NCBI RefSeq assembly: GCF_001421435.1
Contig: NZ_LMKA01000001.1
Coordinates: 130,385-194,384 of the forward strand
DNA length: 64,000 bases
From: Chryseobacterium sp. Leaf201
GTDB lineage: Bacteria > Bacteroidota > Bacteroidia > Flavobacteriales > Weeksellaceae
Reading direction: 5' to 3'
A program made the position numbers and the translations under genes. Below the pieces are notes generated by a model. That model saw only the letters and a list, made by a program, of their open reading frames with translations, had not been told where the DNA came from and ran no database searches. Numbering within the stretch: the first letter of the stretch is position 1; each line of letters begins with the position of its first letter. Of the stretch, positions 32,910-42,194 are shown piece by piece.

Positions 32910-33623
32910 CTAAATCCTGCCTTTTAAATAATCCTGCCGCACTTTGTCATCCAGTTTTTCAATGGCATATCGCAGGCAGGTTCTCGGCATTTCCCGGTAG
33001 TGCTGATTAAGGTAGGTAATAAGTTCAGCTTCGTTTTTATTTCCCATCTCCCGCAGCATCCAGCCGTTGGCTTTGTGCATCAGGTCATGCAGATGATGTA
33101 AATTCTTTGTGACAAGTTCTTTCGTGAGGTTAAATGATCCTTTCCTGATATAGTACAGTGTTCCGACAACCGCAATTCTTTTGTGCCACATCTCATCAGA
33201 AGCAGAAAGTTCCATTAACAGGTCTTCTCTCTGATTTTCAAAAGCATACCGGCCTAAAATCTTGTAACAGCTTGTGTCCACCAGATCCCAGTTGTTGATA
33301 TAGGGCAGGTGGTTTAAATAAAAACTAATGATCTCATCTTTTATGGCTTGATCTTTTGTTTTTTCAAATTTTAAAATCAAGATCAGTAAAGCGGTTAACC
33401 GGTGCTCATGGTATTCTGAAGAAAGAAGTTGACTCAATTCATCCAAAGAAATTTTAGCATAATAATCTTTCGCTACCGCCCTCTGGTCGGGTACAGTGAT
33501 GCCCAGAAAAAGGTCTCCTTCGCCATATTCGCCATTTCCGGTTTTAAAAAACTTCGGGAAAAATGCCGCTTTTTCAGGAATTGACAAGACGGCTAAAGCT
33601 TCCTGGATTTCTTTGATCATCAT
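32910..33623 (-). CDS. DNA alkylation repair protein (AlkD family)
   Basis: A 237-residue HEAT-repeat DNA glycosylase-like protein. NNWDLVDTSCYKILGRYAF and MLREMGNKNEAELITYLNQHY match the AlkD signature, including the conserved Trp and Asp residues used to grip and excise alkylated bases. It is the last gene of the hflX operon, starting one base after the DUF4919 gene. Confidence 0.88.
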   Translation of the reverse strand: MMIKEIQEALAVLSIPEKAAFFPKFFKTGNGEYGEGDLFLGITVPDQRAVAKDYYAKISLDELSQLLSSEYHEHRLTALLILILKFEKTKDQAIKDEIISFYLNHLPYINNWDLVDTSCYKILGRYAFENQREDLLMELSASDEMWHKRIAVVGTLYYIRKGSFNLTKELVTKNLHHLHDLMHKANGWMLREMGNKNEAELITYLNQHYREMPRTCLRYAIEKLDDKVRQDYLKGRI

Positions 33624-33624
33624 C

Positions 33625-34281
33625 TTAATCCAATCTCATTCCTCCGACTAATTTTACAAAGATTTGTTTGCTTCCCATGGAATACATGGTAAGCATACTT
33701 CCGTCAGGGAGTATTTTTATTTCCTGCTTAAAATCTCTTACCGTACCATATCCTCTTAAGTCATCTATTCTTTTAATGACATCTCCTGCCCAGATGACAC
33801 AGATCGGGGAATCTGCAGAATTACCGGTTCCGCTGTTTTTTACTGTGTTTTCAATTGCATGGTATTGGCGGTCAGACAATTCAGATTTAGTTTTATCATC
33901 CAAAGCATTGTAAATGTTAGAAAGGCCTCTCAGGATTTCTTTATCTAATGGATATCTTGCATAGGTTTCTTCTGCTTTTGAAACAATTTTCTGCGCCTTG
34001 CTTTTGGAAATGCTTCTTTTGGATGCAGGGGTCCAGATTTCTTTGGACTGATTGCTGTAAACGGATAAATTATAATCCAGCTTAACAAACCGGCTTCCGT
34101 AATACAGTTGGTTCATTTCTTCTTGGGTGAGCTTTGAGGGATCTTTTTTGAACATTTCAAGATAATCGTAAAAATATTTCTGAGGATTTTCTGTAGCGTT
34201 CTTCTTTATTTCCTCCACATTGATCTGAGAGAAAAACAGCAGCGAATGTAGCAACAGCAGTAAAGCAGATATTTTTTTCAA
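33625..34281 (-). CDS. DUF4919 secreted protein (paralogue A)
   Basis: A 218-residue protein with an N-terminal signal (ISALLLLLHSLLFFSQ). The DUF4919 pattern LTQEEMNQLYYGSRFVKLDYN is near residues 55-75, and helical repeats follow (VSKAEETYARYPLDKEILRGLSNIYNAL). It resembles the protein encoded at 35.6-36.2 kb, with which it shares the LYYG motif and C-terminal strand layout. The two flank the antiporter gene in one operon. Function is unknown. Confidence 0.75.
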   Translation of the reverse strand: MKKISALLLLLHSLLFFSQINVEEIKKNATENPQKYFYDYLEMFKKDPSKLTQEEMNQLYYGSRFVKLDYNLSVYSNQSKEIWTPASKRSISKSKAQKIVSKAEETYARYPLDKEILRGLSNIYNALDDKTKSELSDRQYHAIENTVKNSGTGNSADSPICVIWAGDVIKRIDDLRGYGTVRDFKQEIKILPDGSMLTMYSMGSKQIFVKLVGGMRLD

Positions 34282-34311
34282 GGTAAATACGTTTATGTAG
34301 TGTATAAATAA

Positions 34312-35592
34312 TTATTGTTCTTCTTTTAAAGCAACGGTTTCCAGAATCTCTTCTTCTTTCGCAATCTTGTTTGGGTTGGCTACCTTTCCAATGGTAAGCC
34401 CCTGAACGATAATTGAGAATACAACGACACAGTAGGTAATACTTAAAATGATTTCACTGTACTCGCTTTTCGGGATAGACATCGCCAGCGCAATAGAAAC
34501 ACCGCCCCGGATTCCTCCCCAGATCAGAACTTTTACAGTCTGCGGACTGAAGGTTCTTTTCATAAACTTGGTAGGGCCCCAGATGGAAATTACCCTGGCC
34601 AGTAAAACAATAACAATGGCCGCCAATCCCGGAATAATAAAATGCCTTAAATCTTTGATCATTAATAACTCAAAACCGATGAACAGGAACAGAACCGCAT
34701 TCAGGATTTCATCAATAAGTTCCCAGAATTTGATCAGGTAATCCTGTGTGATGGATTTCATTTTGAATTTAACATTAAAATTCCCCATAAACAATCCTGC
34801 TGCAACCATGGTAAGAGGTCCTGAAATGTGCATCTGTCTTGCAATCAGATAGCCTCCCATAACCACAGAAAGGGTTACCAGAACAGAAATTATGTAGTCA
34901 TCCACCTCACGCATCAGCCTGGAAGTAATCCATCCAAGTACAATCCCCAGCAGCAAGCCTCCGCCCGCTTCTTTCAGCAGCAGCAGACCAATGCTTTCAA
35001 GCCCAAGGTCTACTTTTTCTCCGATGGCCAGCTGTAAAACAACGGAAAATACCACAACCGCCATACCGTCGTTAAAAAGAGATTCTCCCGCCACTTTCGT
35101 TTCCAGTGATTTTGAGACATTGGCCTGCTTCAGAATACTTAAAACGGCCACAGGATCGGTAGGTGAGATCAGGGCTCCGAAAAGGAGACAGTAGATAAAA
35201 GGCAGGTGGATCCCTAAAAAAGGCAGTAGATAAAACATCCCGAATCCCACTACAAAAGTGGAGATAACCACTCCCAGTGTCGAAAAAATAAGCACGGGAC
35301 GGAACTGTTCTTTGAGATCGTCTAAATTGATATGGATACCTCCCGCAAAGAGAAGGAAATTAAGCATGGCTCCCATCAGGACTTCCGTAAAATCAATGCT
35401 GCTCATCAGGCTGTGAAGGTGCCCGAATGTCCGGGGTAAAACCGTTTCCCCAAAGGAAACCAGAAAAATAGAAACTACAATGGCGATCACCATAATCCCG
35501 ATGGTGCTCGGAAGTTTAAGGAATCTGTAATTAAGATATGCGAATATGGATGCTAAAACAATTAAGGCTGAAAATGAATAATATAATTCCAA
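34312..35592 (-). CDS. Na+/H+ antiporter, CPA1 (NhaP-type)
   Basis: A 426-residue membrane protein with about twelve segments. Family motifs are FGALISPTDPVAVLSILK and GESLFNDGMAVVVFSVV, with the ND pair of cation/proton antiporters, and IWGGIRGGVSIALAMSIP near the C-terminus. It exchanges Na+ or K+ for protons across the cytoplasmic membrane. It lies between two DUF4919 genes with spacers of 30 and 27 bases, in the hflX transcript. Confidence 0.88.
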   Translation of the reverse strand: MELYYSFSALIVLASIFAYLNYRFLKLPSTIGIMVIAIVVSIFLVSFGETVLPRTFGHLHSLMSSIDFTEVLMGAMLNFLLFAGGIHINLDDLKEQFRPVLIFSTLGVVISTFVVGFGMFYLLPFLGIHLPFIYCLLFGALISPTDPVAVLSILKQANVSKSLETKVAGESLFNDGMAVVVFSVVLQLAIGEKVDLGLESIGLLLLKEAGGGLLLGIVLGWITSRLMREVDDYIISVLVTLSVVMGGYLIARQMHISGPLTMVAAGLFMGNFNVKFKMKSITQDYLIKFWELIDEILNAVLFLFIGFELLMIKDLRHFIIPGLAAIVIVLLARVISIWGPTKFMKRTFSPQTVKVLIWGGIRGGVSIALAMSIPKSEYSEIILSITYCVVVFSIIVQGLTIGKVANPNKIAKEEEILETVALKEEQ

Positions 35593-35619
35593 AGGTGTTT
35601 TTAAATTTATTTGAGTTGA

Positions 35620-36249
35620 TTAATAATCGATATACAGTACTTTGATGTATATCTTGGTATTGTCTTTCTCCCAGATATCCAGGACTCCGTCTTTCATGGA
35701 TTTGGATCCGCGGGTATACTCCTTGCCAATGTTCAGGATATTTAACAGGATATATTCGTCACCCACAGAATTGACCAGGAAAGGGGTTTTATCAGATTTT
35801 CCGTCTCCGGAACCTTTTAAGGCATCGGTCAGTACCCGGAACTGGTCAAAATGATGGATGAAGTTTTTCCCGTCTTTTTTTGAGTCGTATGCTTTCAGCA
35901 AGATCAGGAGAATGTCGAGGTTTGTCGGATCTCTGTTATATAAAATTTCCCCCTGTCTGATGCATTCATCAAAATCACCTTTTTTAAAAGCTTCTGCCAG
36001 GGTTTTAAAGTCATCATCTGTCGTTGAAACCAGATCTTTTCTGAAATTCCTTCCGTAGTAGAGATGCTGTGCTTCCAGCGTATCCAGAGATTTCGGATAG
36101 GCTTTATACTTAAAAATCAGTTTCTCGTAATGGTACGGAGACTTATCACTTTTAAGTTCTTTTTCGATGGCTTTAAAGCTGATTTTAGGCTGCTGTGCAA
36201 AACCGAAAACCGAAACCAGAAGCAGGAAGAGGAAAAAGTTATATTTCAT
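35620..36249 (-). CDS. DUF4919 secreted protein (paralogue B)
   Basis: A 209-residue protein with a signal peptide (ending VFGFAQ) and the DUF4919 motif LEAQHLYYGRNFRKDL around residues 59-74, with helical repeats after it. It is a clear relative of the 33.6-34.3 kb product. Its start codon shares a base with the hflX stop codon (TAATG), so translation is coupled. Function is unknown. Confidence 0.75.
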   Translation of the reverse strand: MKYNFFLFLLLVSVFGFAQQPKISFKAIEKELKSDKSPYHYEKLIFKYKAYPKSLDTLEAQHLYYGRNFRKDLVSTTDDDFKTLAEAFKKGDFDECIRQGEILYNRDPTNLDILLILLKAYDSKKDGKNFIHHFDQFRVLTDALKGSGDGKSDKTPFLVNSVGDEYILLNILNIGKEYTRGSKSMKDGVLDIWEKDNTKIYIKVLYIDY

Positions 36250-37475
36250 TAATCTCTCTTGTGTTCTTCGTCGTCATTATCGAAATATTCGAAAAGGAAA
36301 TCATTGTATGGGAATCTTGAAATATGGATTTTCATTACCTCATCATAGATCATCTTTTTCATATCCGGGAAGTTTTCTTTTGTTAAAGCTGAAATGAAAA
36401 CCGTAGGATATTTGGATTTGGCCATCCAGGTATTTTTCCATTCTTCCAGGGAAATATTCTTTTTGGTAGACGGAGTCAGATCATCTTCATCCTTTTTATC
36501 ATAACTGAAATCATCTATTTTGTTGAAAACCATGATCATCGGTTTCTGATGTGCATTGATTTCCATAAGGATCTGATTTACGGAGTCAATATGATCTTCA
36601 AAACTTTCATGGGAAATATCCACAACATGAATCAGAAGATCTGCTTCACGCACTTCATCCAAGGTGGATTTGAAGGATTCAACGAGTTGAGTCGGCAATT
36701 TCCGAATGAATCCTACCGTATCCGTGAGCAGGAAAGGCAGGTTCCCGATTACCACTTTTCTTACCGTCGTATCCAGTGTGGCAAACAGCTTGTTCTCCGC
36801 AAAAACTTCAGATTTTGAAAGGGCATTCATCAGGGTGGATTTTCCTACATTGGTATAGCCTACCAGCGCGGCACGTACTACTTTCCCTCTGTTGTTTCTT
36901 TGGGTAGCCATTTGTTTATCAATGGTCTTCAGCTTGTCTTTCAGCAATGAAATCCGGTCACGGATGATACGCCTGTCGGTTTCAATCTCCGTTTCTCCGG
37001 GGCCTCTCATCCCAATTCCCCCTTTCTGGCGTTCCAGGTGGGTCCACATTCTGGTCAGTCGGGGAAGAAGGTATTGGTACTGGGCCAGTTCTACCTGTGT
37101 CCTGGCGTAGGAAGTCTGGGCTCTCTGGGCAAAAATATCAAGGATCAGGTTGGTACGGTCCAGGATTTTTATCTCCATTTCCTTTTCCAGGTTTTTAAGC
37201 TGGGAGGGAGATAATTCATCATCAAAGATTACCGTTCCTATTTCGTTTTCTTTTACGTATTCTTTTATTTCCTGTGCCTTTCCGCTTCCTATGAAGGTTT
37301 TGGAATCCGGCTGTGTCAGTTTCTGGGTAAAACGCCTGTCTACGGTAGCTCCGGCTGTAAAGGCCAAAAACTCCAGCTCATCCATATATTCAATCAGCTT
37401 TTCCTCATCCTGGTTCTGTGTAATGACACCTACCAAAACAGCTTTCTCGTAATTATGTTCTTTCTTGTCTAGCAT
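36249..37475 (-). CDS. hflX: GTPase HflX
   Basis: A 408-residue HflX, a ribosome-associated GTPase that splits stalled or stress-inactivated ribosomes. The N-terminal HflX domain includes RFTQKLTQPDSKTFIGSGKAQEIKEY. The glycine-rich linker (GIGMRGPGETEIETDRR) and GTPase motifs follow: GYTNVGKST (G1), DTVGFIRKLP (G3) and VFNKID (G4). Length is normal. It heads a five-gene operon with two DUF4919 genes, an antiporter and alkD. Confidence 0.93.
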   Translation of the reverse strand: MLDKKEHNYEKAVLVGVITQNQDEEKLIEYMDELEFLAFTAGATVDRRFTQKLTQPDSKTFIGSGKAQEIKEYVKENEIGTVIFDDELSPSQLKNLEKEMEIKILDRTNLILDIFAQRAQTSYARTQVELAQYQYLLPRLTRMWTHLERQKGGIGMRGPGETEIETDRRIIRDRISLLKDKLKTIDKQMATQRNNRGKVVRAALVGYTNVGKSTLMNALSKSEVFAENKLFATLDTTVRKVVIGNLPFLLTDTVGFIRKLPTQLVESFKSTLDEVREADLLIHVVDISHESFEDHIDSVNQILMEINAHQKPMIMVFNKIDDFSYDKKDEDDLTPSTKKNISLEEWKNTWMAKSKYPTVFISALTKENFPDMKKMIYDEVMKIHISRFPYNDFLFEYFDNDDEEHKRD

Positions 37476-37606
37476 TAGGTTCTATCTATATTGTGTGAGA
37501 TTTACAAGATAGCATTTTTACTGAAAAAAACCAAGGTGAAATTTCAGGTTTACGGTATTTATTATGAATTCAGGGACAGAATATTGATTTTTAGCTTAAT
37601 AAAGAG

Positions 37607-38041
37607 CTAATCCCAGTCTGCCGCTACAAATTTCATGGTCTTTCCCTGATCATCCTTTACGGTTAGAAAATGTCCTTCCACGGAGTACGATGTCATATTT
37701 TTAAAGCTTTTTGAAAAATCATCTTCCAGTTTCATATCCGGGCAGGCCATCATTGTTGAACCCAGGCCTGAAATTTTCAGTTGACCGTTGTTTTTAAACT
37801 CAGAAGAAAAAAACATCCGGTTGCACCCCATAAAAGCACTTCCTTTGATTTTCCCGTTTTCAGCAGGTGCTGTAAGATTAATTCCCGCTTTGTATTTTAT
37901 TAAATCCGGCTTTGCATACTCCTCAAAAGAAACCAGCATCCATTCTCTCTGGATCTGCGGATTTTTCATCGGAACTGAGGAACAATTCAGGATAAATCCA
38001 AGGCATAAAACAGCTAAAACGCTAAGCATTATTTTGTTCAT
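37607..38041 (-). CDS. META-domain lipoprotein (HslJ-like)
   Basis: A 144-residue protein with a lipoprotein signal (lipobox GFILNC, Cys20) and a META domain. WMLVSFEEYAKP starts the domain, and GSAFMGCNRMFFSSEFK with LGSTMMACPDMKLEDDF are the two conserved cysteine-containing parts. HslJ-type proteins are linked to envelope stress or novobiocin resistance in Enterobacteria; here the role is unknown. It stands alone, divergent from the S46 peptidase gene. Confidence 0.82.
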   Translation of the reverse strand: MNKIMLSVLAVLCLGFILNCSSVPMKNPQIQREWMLVSFEEYAKPDLIKYKAGINLTAPAENGKIKGSAFMGCNRMFFSSEFKNNGQLKISGLGSTMMACPDMKLEDDFSKSFKNMTSYSVEGHFLTVKDDQGKTMKFVAADWD

Positions 38042-38128
38042 AACACGCTCAGATCCATTTTCATACCATCACGGGCATGAATCCGTAAAAAAATTAGTAA
38101 ATTAGCGACACAAAAATTATTTTATAAA

Positions 38129-40330
38129 ATGAAAAGAATACTTCTACTATTCACTTTCCTTTTAAGTTTTGTCCAGATGAGGGCTGACGAGGGAATGTGG
38201 CTGTTAATGCTCGTGAAAAGACTTAATGGTGTAGATATGCAAAAAGAAGGCTTGCATCTTACACCTGAAGAAATTTACTCAGTTAATAACTCAAGCTTAA
38301 AAGACGCAATCGTAAGCTTCGGAGGTTTTTGTACGGGAGAAATTGTTTCCGGGCAGGGACTTATTTTTACCAATCACCATTGCGGATACGGTGCTGTGGC
38401 TGCGGCTTCAACACCTGAAAAAGATTATCTGAAGAATGGGTTCTGGGCCATGAAGCAGAAAGATGAATTTAATGCAAAAGATCTGTATGTAAGATTTTTG
38501 GTAAGAATGGATGATGCTACACAAAGGATCAATTCCAAACTTAACAATAAAATGTCTGCTGCGGAAAGAAGAGCGGTAATTGATGCGGAAACAAAAGCAA
38601 TACAGTCTGAAAACTCCGAAAACGGAAAATATACCGTGGTGGTAAAAGACTTCTTTAACGGAAACGAGTTCTATTATTTCGTATATCAGGATTACAAAGA
38701 TATCAGATTGGTAGGGGCACCGCCTTCTTCATTAGGGAAGTTCGGTGGAGATACGGATAACTGGGAATGGCCGAGACATACTGCAGACTTTACGGTTTTC
38801 AGAGTGTATGCTGATGCTGCAGGAAACCCTGCGGAGTTTGCTCCGACCAATGTTCCTCTGAAGCCTAAGCATTTCTTACCTGTTTCTCTTAAAGGCGTAA
38901 AGCCGGGCGATTTCTCTATGATCTTAGGATATCCGGGAAGAACAAACCGTTATTTAACGTCTTACGGAATCCAGCAGATGGTTAACAAAGACTATCCGGC
39001 CTGGGTGGAAGCTTCTAAATTGGCGATGGACGTTATGAAGAAGTATATGGACAAAGACAAAGCAACTCAGCTTAATTATGCTTCTCAGTATGCTTCTGTG
39101 GCCAACTACTGGAAAAACAGACAGGGAACCATTGATGCCGTAATTAAAAACGGAACCATTACAGATAAGCAGAAGCTGGAAGAAACATTCAAAGCATGGG
39201 CGGTACAGCCTGCCAATGTTATGGAATATGAAACCGTACTGGATGATATTGCCATCTATTACAAACAGACTTCCGACAGGAATGTTGAAAGAAACTATAT
39301 GTCCCAGCTTTCAAGAAACTCCAAGTATTTTACACTGGCATTACAGGTAGGATCAGTTCTTAAAGCATATGCAGAACAGGATATGAAAGGCAGACTGGCC
39401 ATGAAGCCTAAAGTAGATGCAGCCCTGAAAACAGCATACGAAAACATCAATACCAAGCTTGAAGGCGAGATGATGAATTCTATGGTAAACCTTTACCAGA
39501 AAAAAGTAAACAAAGAGGTAGCGTCTGAAACCATTATGGAACTTGATGCGAATACACTATCCAACGTAGCATATTCTTCCATCTTCGCGAACAAGGCTTC
39601 TGCAACCAATTTTGTACTGAATCCTGACCGTTTGAAATTAGACGCAGATCCGCTTTGGAAAATTGCCAATGCAATTATGGCCGATCAGCGGGTTTCAGCA
39701 GAAAGGTTCGTAAAAATTGATGACAATTTTGCTAAAAACAGCAGATTATTCTTAGCGGGATTAATGAAGGCAATGCCGGAGAAAAAATTCTATCCGGATG
39801 CCAACTCTACCATGAGACTTACCTATGGAACTGTAACTACATTACCGGTAAGAACAGACAGAAACTATTTCGGGATTACCGATAACTACTATACCGATAT
39901 GACCGGTCTTGTAGGGAAATATAAGAAAGGGGACGAAGAGTTTGACCTTCCTCAAAGAGTGATCGACCTTTATAACCTTAAAGATTTCGGTCAGTATGCC
40001 GATGCGAAAGGGTATATGCCAGTCAATTTCCTTTCAGACAATGACATTACGGGAGGTAACTCAGGTTCTCCGGTAATTGATGCAGACGGAAACCTTATCG
40101 GGATTGCATTTGACGGAAACAGTGAAGCGTTAAGCGGAGATATCGTTTTTGAACCGGAATGGCAGAAAACCATCAACGTAGACGTTCGTTTTGTTCTTTG
40201 GACCATCGACAAATATGCCGGAGCAAGAAGACTGATTGACGAACTACAGTTGGTAAAAGACGAAAATACGCCGGCGGATACCAAAACAAAAATGCCTAAG
40301 GCAACGCCTGCAAAAGGAAAGAAAAAATAA
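38129..40330 (+). CDS. S46 dipeptidyl-peptidase, DPP7-type
   Basis: A 733-residue secreted dipeptidyl-peptidase with a signal peptide (residues 1-19). The catalytic His is in TNHHCGYGAV and Ser645 in GGNSGSPVID; a helical lid domain lies between the two beta-barrel halves. The residue 18 positions after the catalytic Ser (663) is Gly. In this family Gly there marks DPP7 (hydrophobic P1), while Arg marks DPP11 (Asp/Glu P1). It releases dipeptides from peptides in the periplasm. A lysine-rich tail follows the fold. Single gene with its own terminator. Confidence 0.92.
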   Translation: MKRILLLFTFLLSFVQMRADEGMWLLMLVKRLNGVDMQKEGLHLTPEEIYSVNNSSLKDAIVSFGGFCTGEIVSGQGLIFTNHHCGYGAVAAASTPEKDYLKNGFWAMKQKDEFNAKDLYVRFLVRMDDATQRINSKLNNKMSAAERRAVIDAETKAIQSENSENGKYTVVVKDFFNGNEFYYFVYQDYKDIRLVGAPPSSLGKFGGDTDNWEWPRHTADFTVFRVYADAAGNPAEFAPTNVPLKPKHFLPVSLKGVKPGDFSMILGYPGRTNRYLTSYGIQQMVNKDYPAWVEASKLAMDVMKKYMDKDKATQLNYASQYASVANYWKNRQGTIDAVIKNGTITDKQKLEETFKAWAVQPANVMEYETVLDDIAIYYKQTSDRNVERNYMSQLSRNSKYFTLALQVGSVLKAYAEQDMKGRLAMKPKVDAALKTAYENINTKLEGEMMNSMVNLYQKKVNKEVASETIMELDANTLSNVAYSSIFANKASATNFVLNPDRLKLDADPLWKIANAIMADQRVSAERFVKIDDNFAKNSRLFLAGLMKAMPEKKFYPDANSTMRLTYGTVTTLPVRTDRNYFGITDNYYTDMTGLVGKYKKGDEEFDLPQRVIDLYNLKDFGQYADAKGYMPVNFLSDNDITGGNSGSPVIDADGNLIGIAFDGNSEALSGDIVFEPEWQKTINVDVRFVLWTIDKYAGARRLIDELQLVKDENTPADTKTKMPKATPAKGKKK

Positions 40331-40347
40331 TCTTACTGATTTATTTT

Positions 40348-40380
40348 AAAACCGCGAAAGAAAACTTTCGCGGTTTTTTT
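40348..40380 (+). terminator. Terminator of the S46 peptidase gene
   Basis: Stem AAAACCGCGAAAG / CTTTCGCGGTTTT with a four-base loop and a T run. Confidence 0.9.
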
Positions 40381-40430
40381 ATGACTAAAAAGTCTGATTT
40401 TTGAGGAAATAAAGGTGGATGATTTAAAGT

Positions 40431-42005
40431 TTAAACCTTTAATTCTGCTTTTAGATATTGTGCGGCTCCTCCGTTGGTTACTGTTATTGAACCATTATTA
40501 TGAATAACTGTAACACCCAGTTCATTAATAACTTCCTTAAAATAACCTGTTTTAGCCGTATTTGTAGGATCAATATTTCTTTGCCACAAAAACTGGGCAA
40601 ACTGATTGTTTTTATTTTGAATCATTAAAGTTCCCAATGTACTTCCAAAGCCATAAGGTTCAATATCTACCACTAGGTTTTCATTTGCTACAAACTCTTT
40701 AGACAGCAAATCAATTGAGCCGTTTAAATAGGCTTTAGATTTTTTCCCATTTGTCTGCCAGGTATGAGTCATATAATTTGCATGTGTGGTACTGTCTATC
40801 TTGCTTGCTGCAATTTGGTGATCTCCGTCTTCAAAATATCTTCCGTGGAAAACCTGTGGTGTAAAAATAATCGGCACATTCCATTCAGGAGAAATATTAG
40901 CTCGTTCAACATCAAAATCTCCAATGAATTCAGAAGAACTGCTTACCGGGAGCCCTACTTGTTGAGATGGAGTATACCTCCAGGCATTCCCGTTATAATT
41001 GATGTTTTTTTGTGTTGATTGTGACCAATCACTTTTATCTGCATCAATTCTTACAGCATGTAAAGTTCCGAAATAATTTCCTGTGATGGAAATTCCCGCT
41101 ACTTTATGCATCTTAAGCGCCTGCATGGCTCCTGTGTAAAAAAGGTTACCTGCAATATTGATACCCGCAGCCCATTCATAATTAGAATTTGGGTTTAATA
41201 AAATATATGTATCAACATGATTTTCATTATACCCTTCAAAGTAATTCCCTGTAATATTAAGCCCGAAACATCTGTCCAAAACCAATCTTCCGGAAGCATC
41301 TTCAAAACTGCATCCTGAAATATTTCCGCCGGTGGTTGTGTTGCTGATTTCCGAAGGAATTCCTGCCCCATGAACCTTTAAATTAGTCAGATTAAAAGCA
41401 TTTGTGGCATTATAAAATTTAAATGCCTGATAAACTGCTTGGAAGTATACAGAATTAATCTTTGTAAAATAGCAATCCTCTAAATCAAAGCCAAGTTTCA
41501 TCCCTTCAAAACGACAATCGGTAATTCTTAAATAATGGCTCGATTGGGCTTTAACAAATGTCTGAGCTGCTGTACTGTTACCGGAAATAAAATTTTTAAT
41601 ATAGATGTTATTTTTATTCATGATATTGAAAACCACGATATCCTGCCCATTCTTTGCAGACAGTTCACTGTTTTTACCATCAATGATTAAGTCTCCTCTT
41701 TCAATATTTAAAGTAGACTCAATAATTACTTTCTCAAGACCATAAAAAGCAACCTCATTTACTTTTTTACTGTCTTTAATATCTGAAAGCATTTGATTTA
41801 GTTTTGAACTTTCGTCTGTACCGTCACCTGCAACGCCCCACCATCTGACATCAGCTACTTCAAAAATCCTTTCATATCTATAGTTTCCTATATTTTTTGT
41901 TAAAACGTTGTCTGCTGAACTGTCTGCTGTTCCTATTCGTCTCCAGGAATATTCTAATCCTGTAAATTCATCTGTCAATAAAATAGTTTCGTCTGTTGTA
42001 CTCAT
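40431..42005 (-). CDS. Right-handed beta-helix protein, tail-spike/pectate-lyase-like
   Basis: A 524-residue protein without a signal peptide. DVRWWGVAGDGTDESSKLNQML (about residues 52-73) matches the start of the Pectate_lyase_3 fold found in phage tail spikes and some depolymerases. After it come many short repeats of the type LNITGNYFEG and ISGCSFED, the rungs of a parallel beta-helix. A C-terminal beta-rich domain (from about residue 365) ends with HNNGSITVTNGG. There are no phage genes on either side. It could be a domesticated receptor-binding protein, a polysaccharide-active enzyme or a contractile-tail accessory. No catalytic residues can be assigned. Confidence 0.7.
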   Translation of the reverse strand: MSTTDETILLTDEFTGLEYSWRRIGTADSSADNVLTKNIGNYRYERIFEVADVRWWGVAGDGTDESSKLNQMLSDIKDSKKVNEVAFYGLEKVIIESTLNIERGDLIIDGKNSELSAKNGQDIVVFNIMNKNNIYIKNFISGNSTAAQTFVKAQSSHYLRITDCRFEGMKLGFDLEDCYFTKINSVYFQAVYQAFKFYNATNAFNLTNLKVHGAGIPSEISNTTTGGNISGCSFEDASGRLVLDRCFGLNITGNYFEGYNENHVDTYILLNPNSNYEWAAGINIAGNLFYTGAMQALKMHKVAGISITGNYFGTLHAVRIDADKSDWSQSTQKNINYNGNAWRYTPSQQVGLPVSSSSEFIGDFDVERANISPEWNVPIIFTPQVFHGRYFEDGDHQIAASKIDSTTHANYMTHTWQTNGKKSKAYLNGSIDLLSKEFVANENLVVDIEPYGFGSTLGTLMIQNKNNQFAQFLWQRNIDPTNTAKTGYFKEVINELGVTVIHNNGSITVTNGGAAQYLKAELKV

Positions 42006-42137
42006 TGTAATATTTTTTAAATTGATTTAATTGTAAGGACAATTTATATGGCCATATATCTGTCATTATTTATTACAAATATGATCCGGCGTGACGACAA
42101 AACTTGACGTAATATTTATTAATGATATAAATTAATA

Positions 42138-42173
42138 ATAAAACCCGAATAACAAATGTTACCCGGGCTTTAT
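42138..42173 (-). terminator. Terminator of the yifB/comM gene
   Basis: Arms ATAAAACCCG and CGGGCTTTAT pair with one mismatch, and the minus strand continues T-rich. It lies 20 bases after the YifB stop codon. Confidence 0.6.
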
Positions 42174-42194
42174 TAGTCTGAGAATTAAGATACA

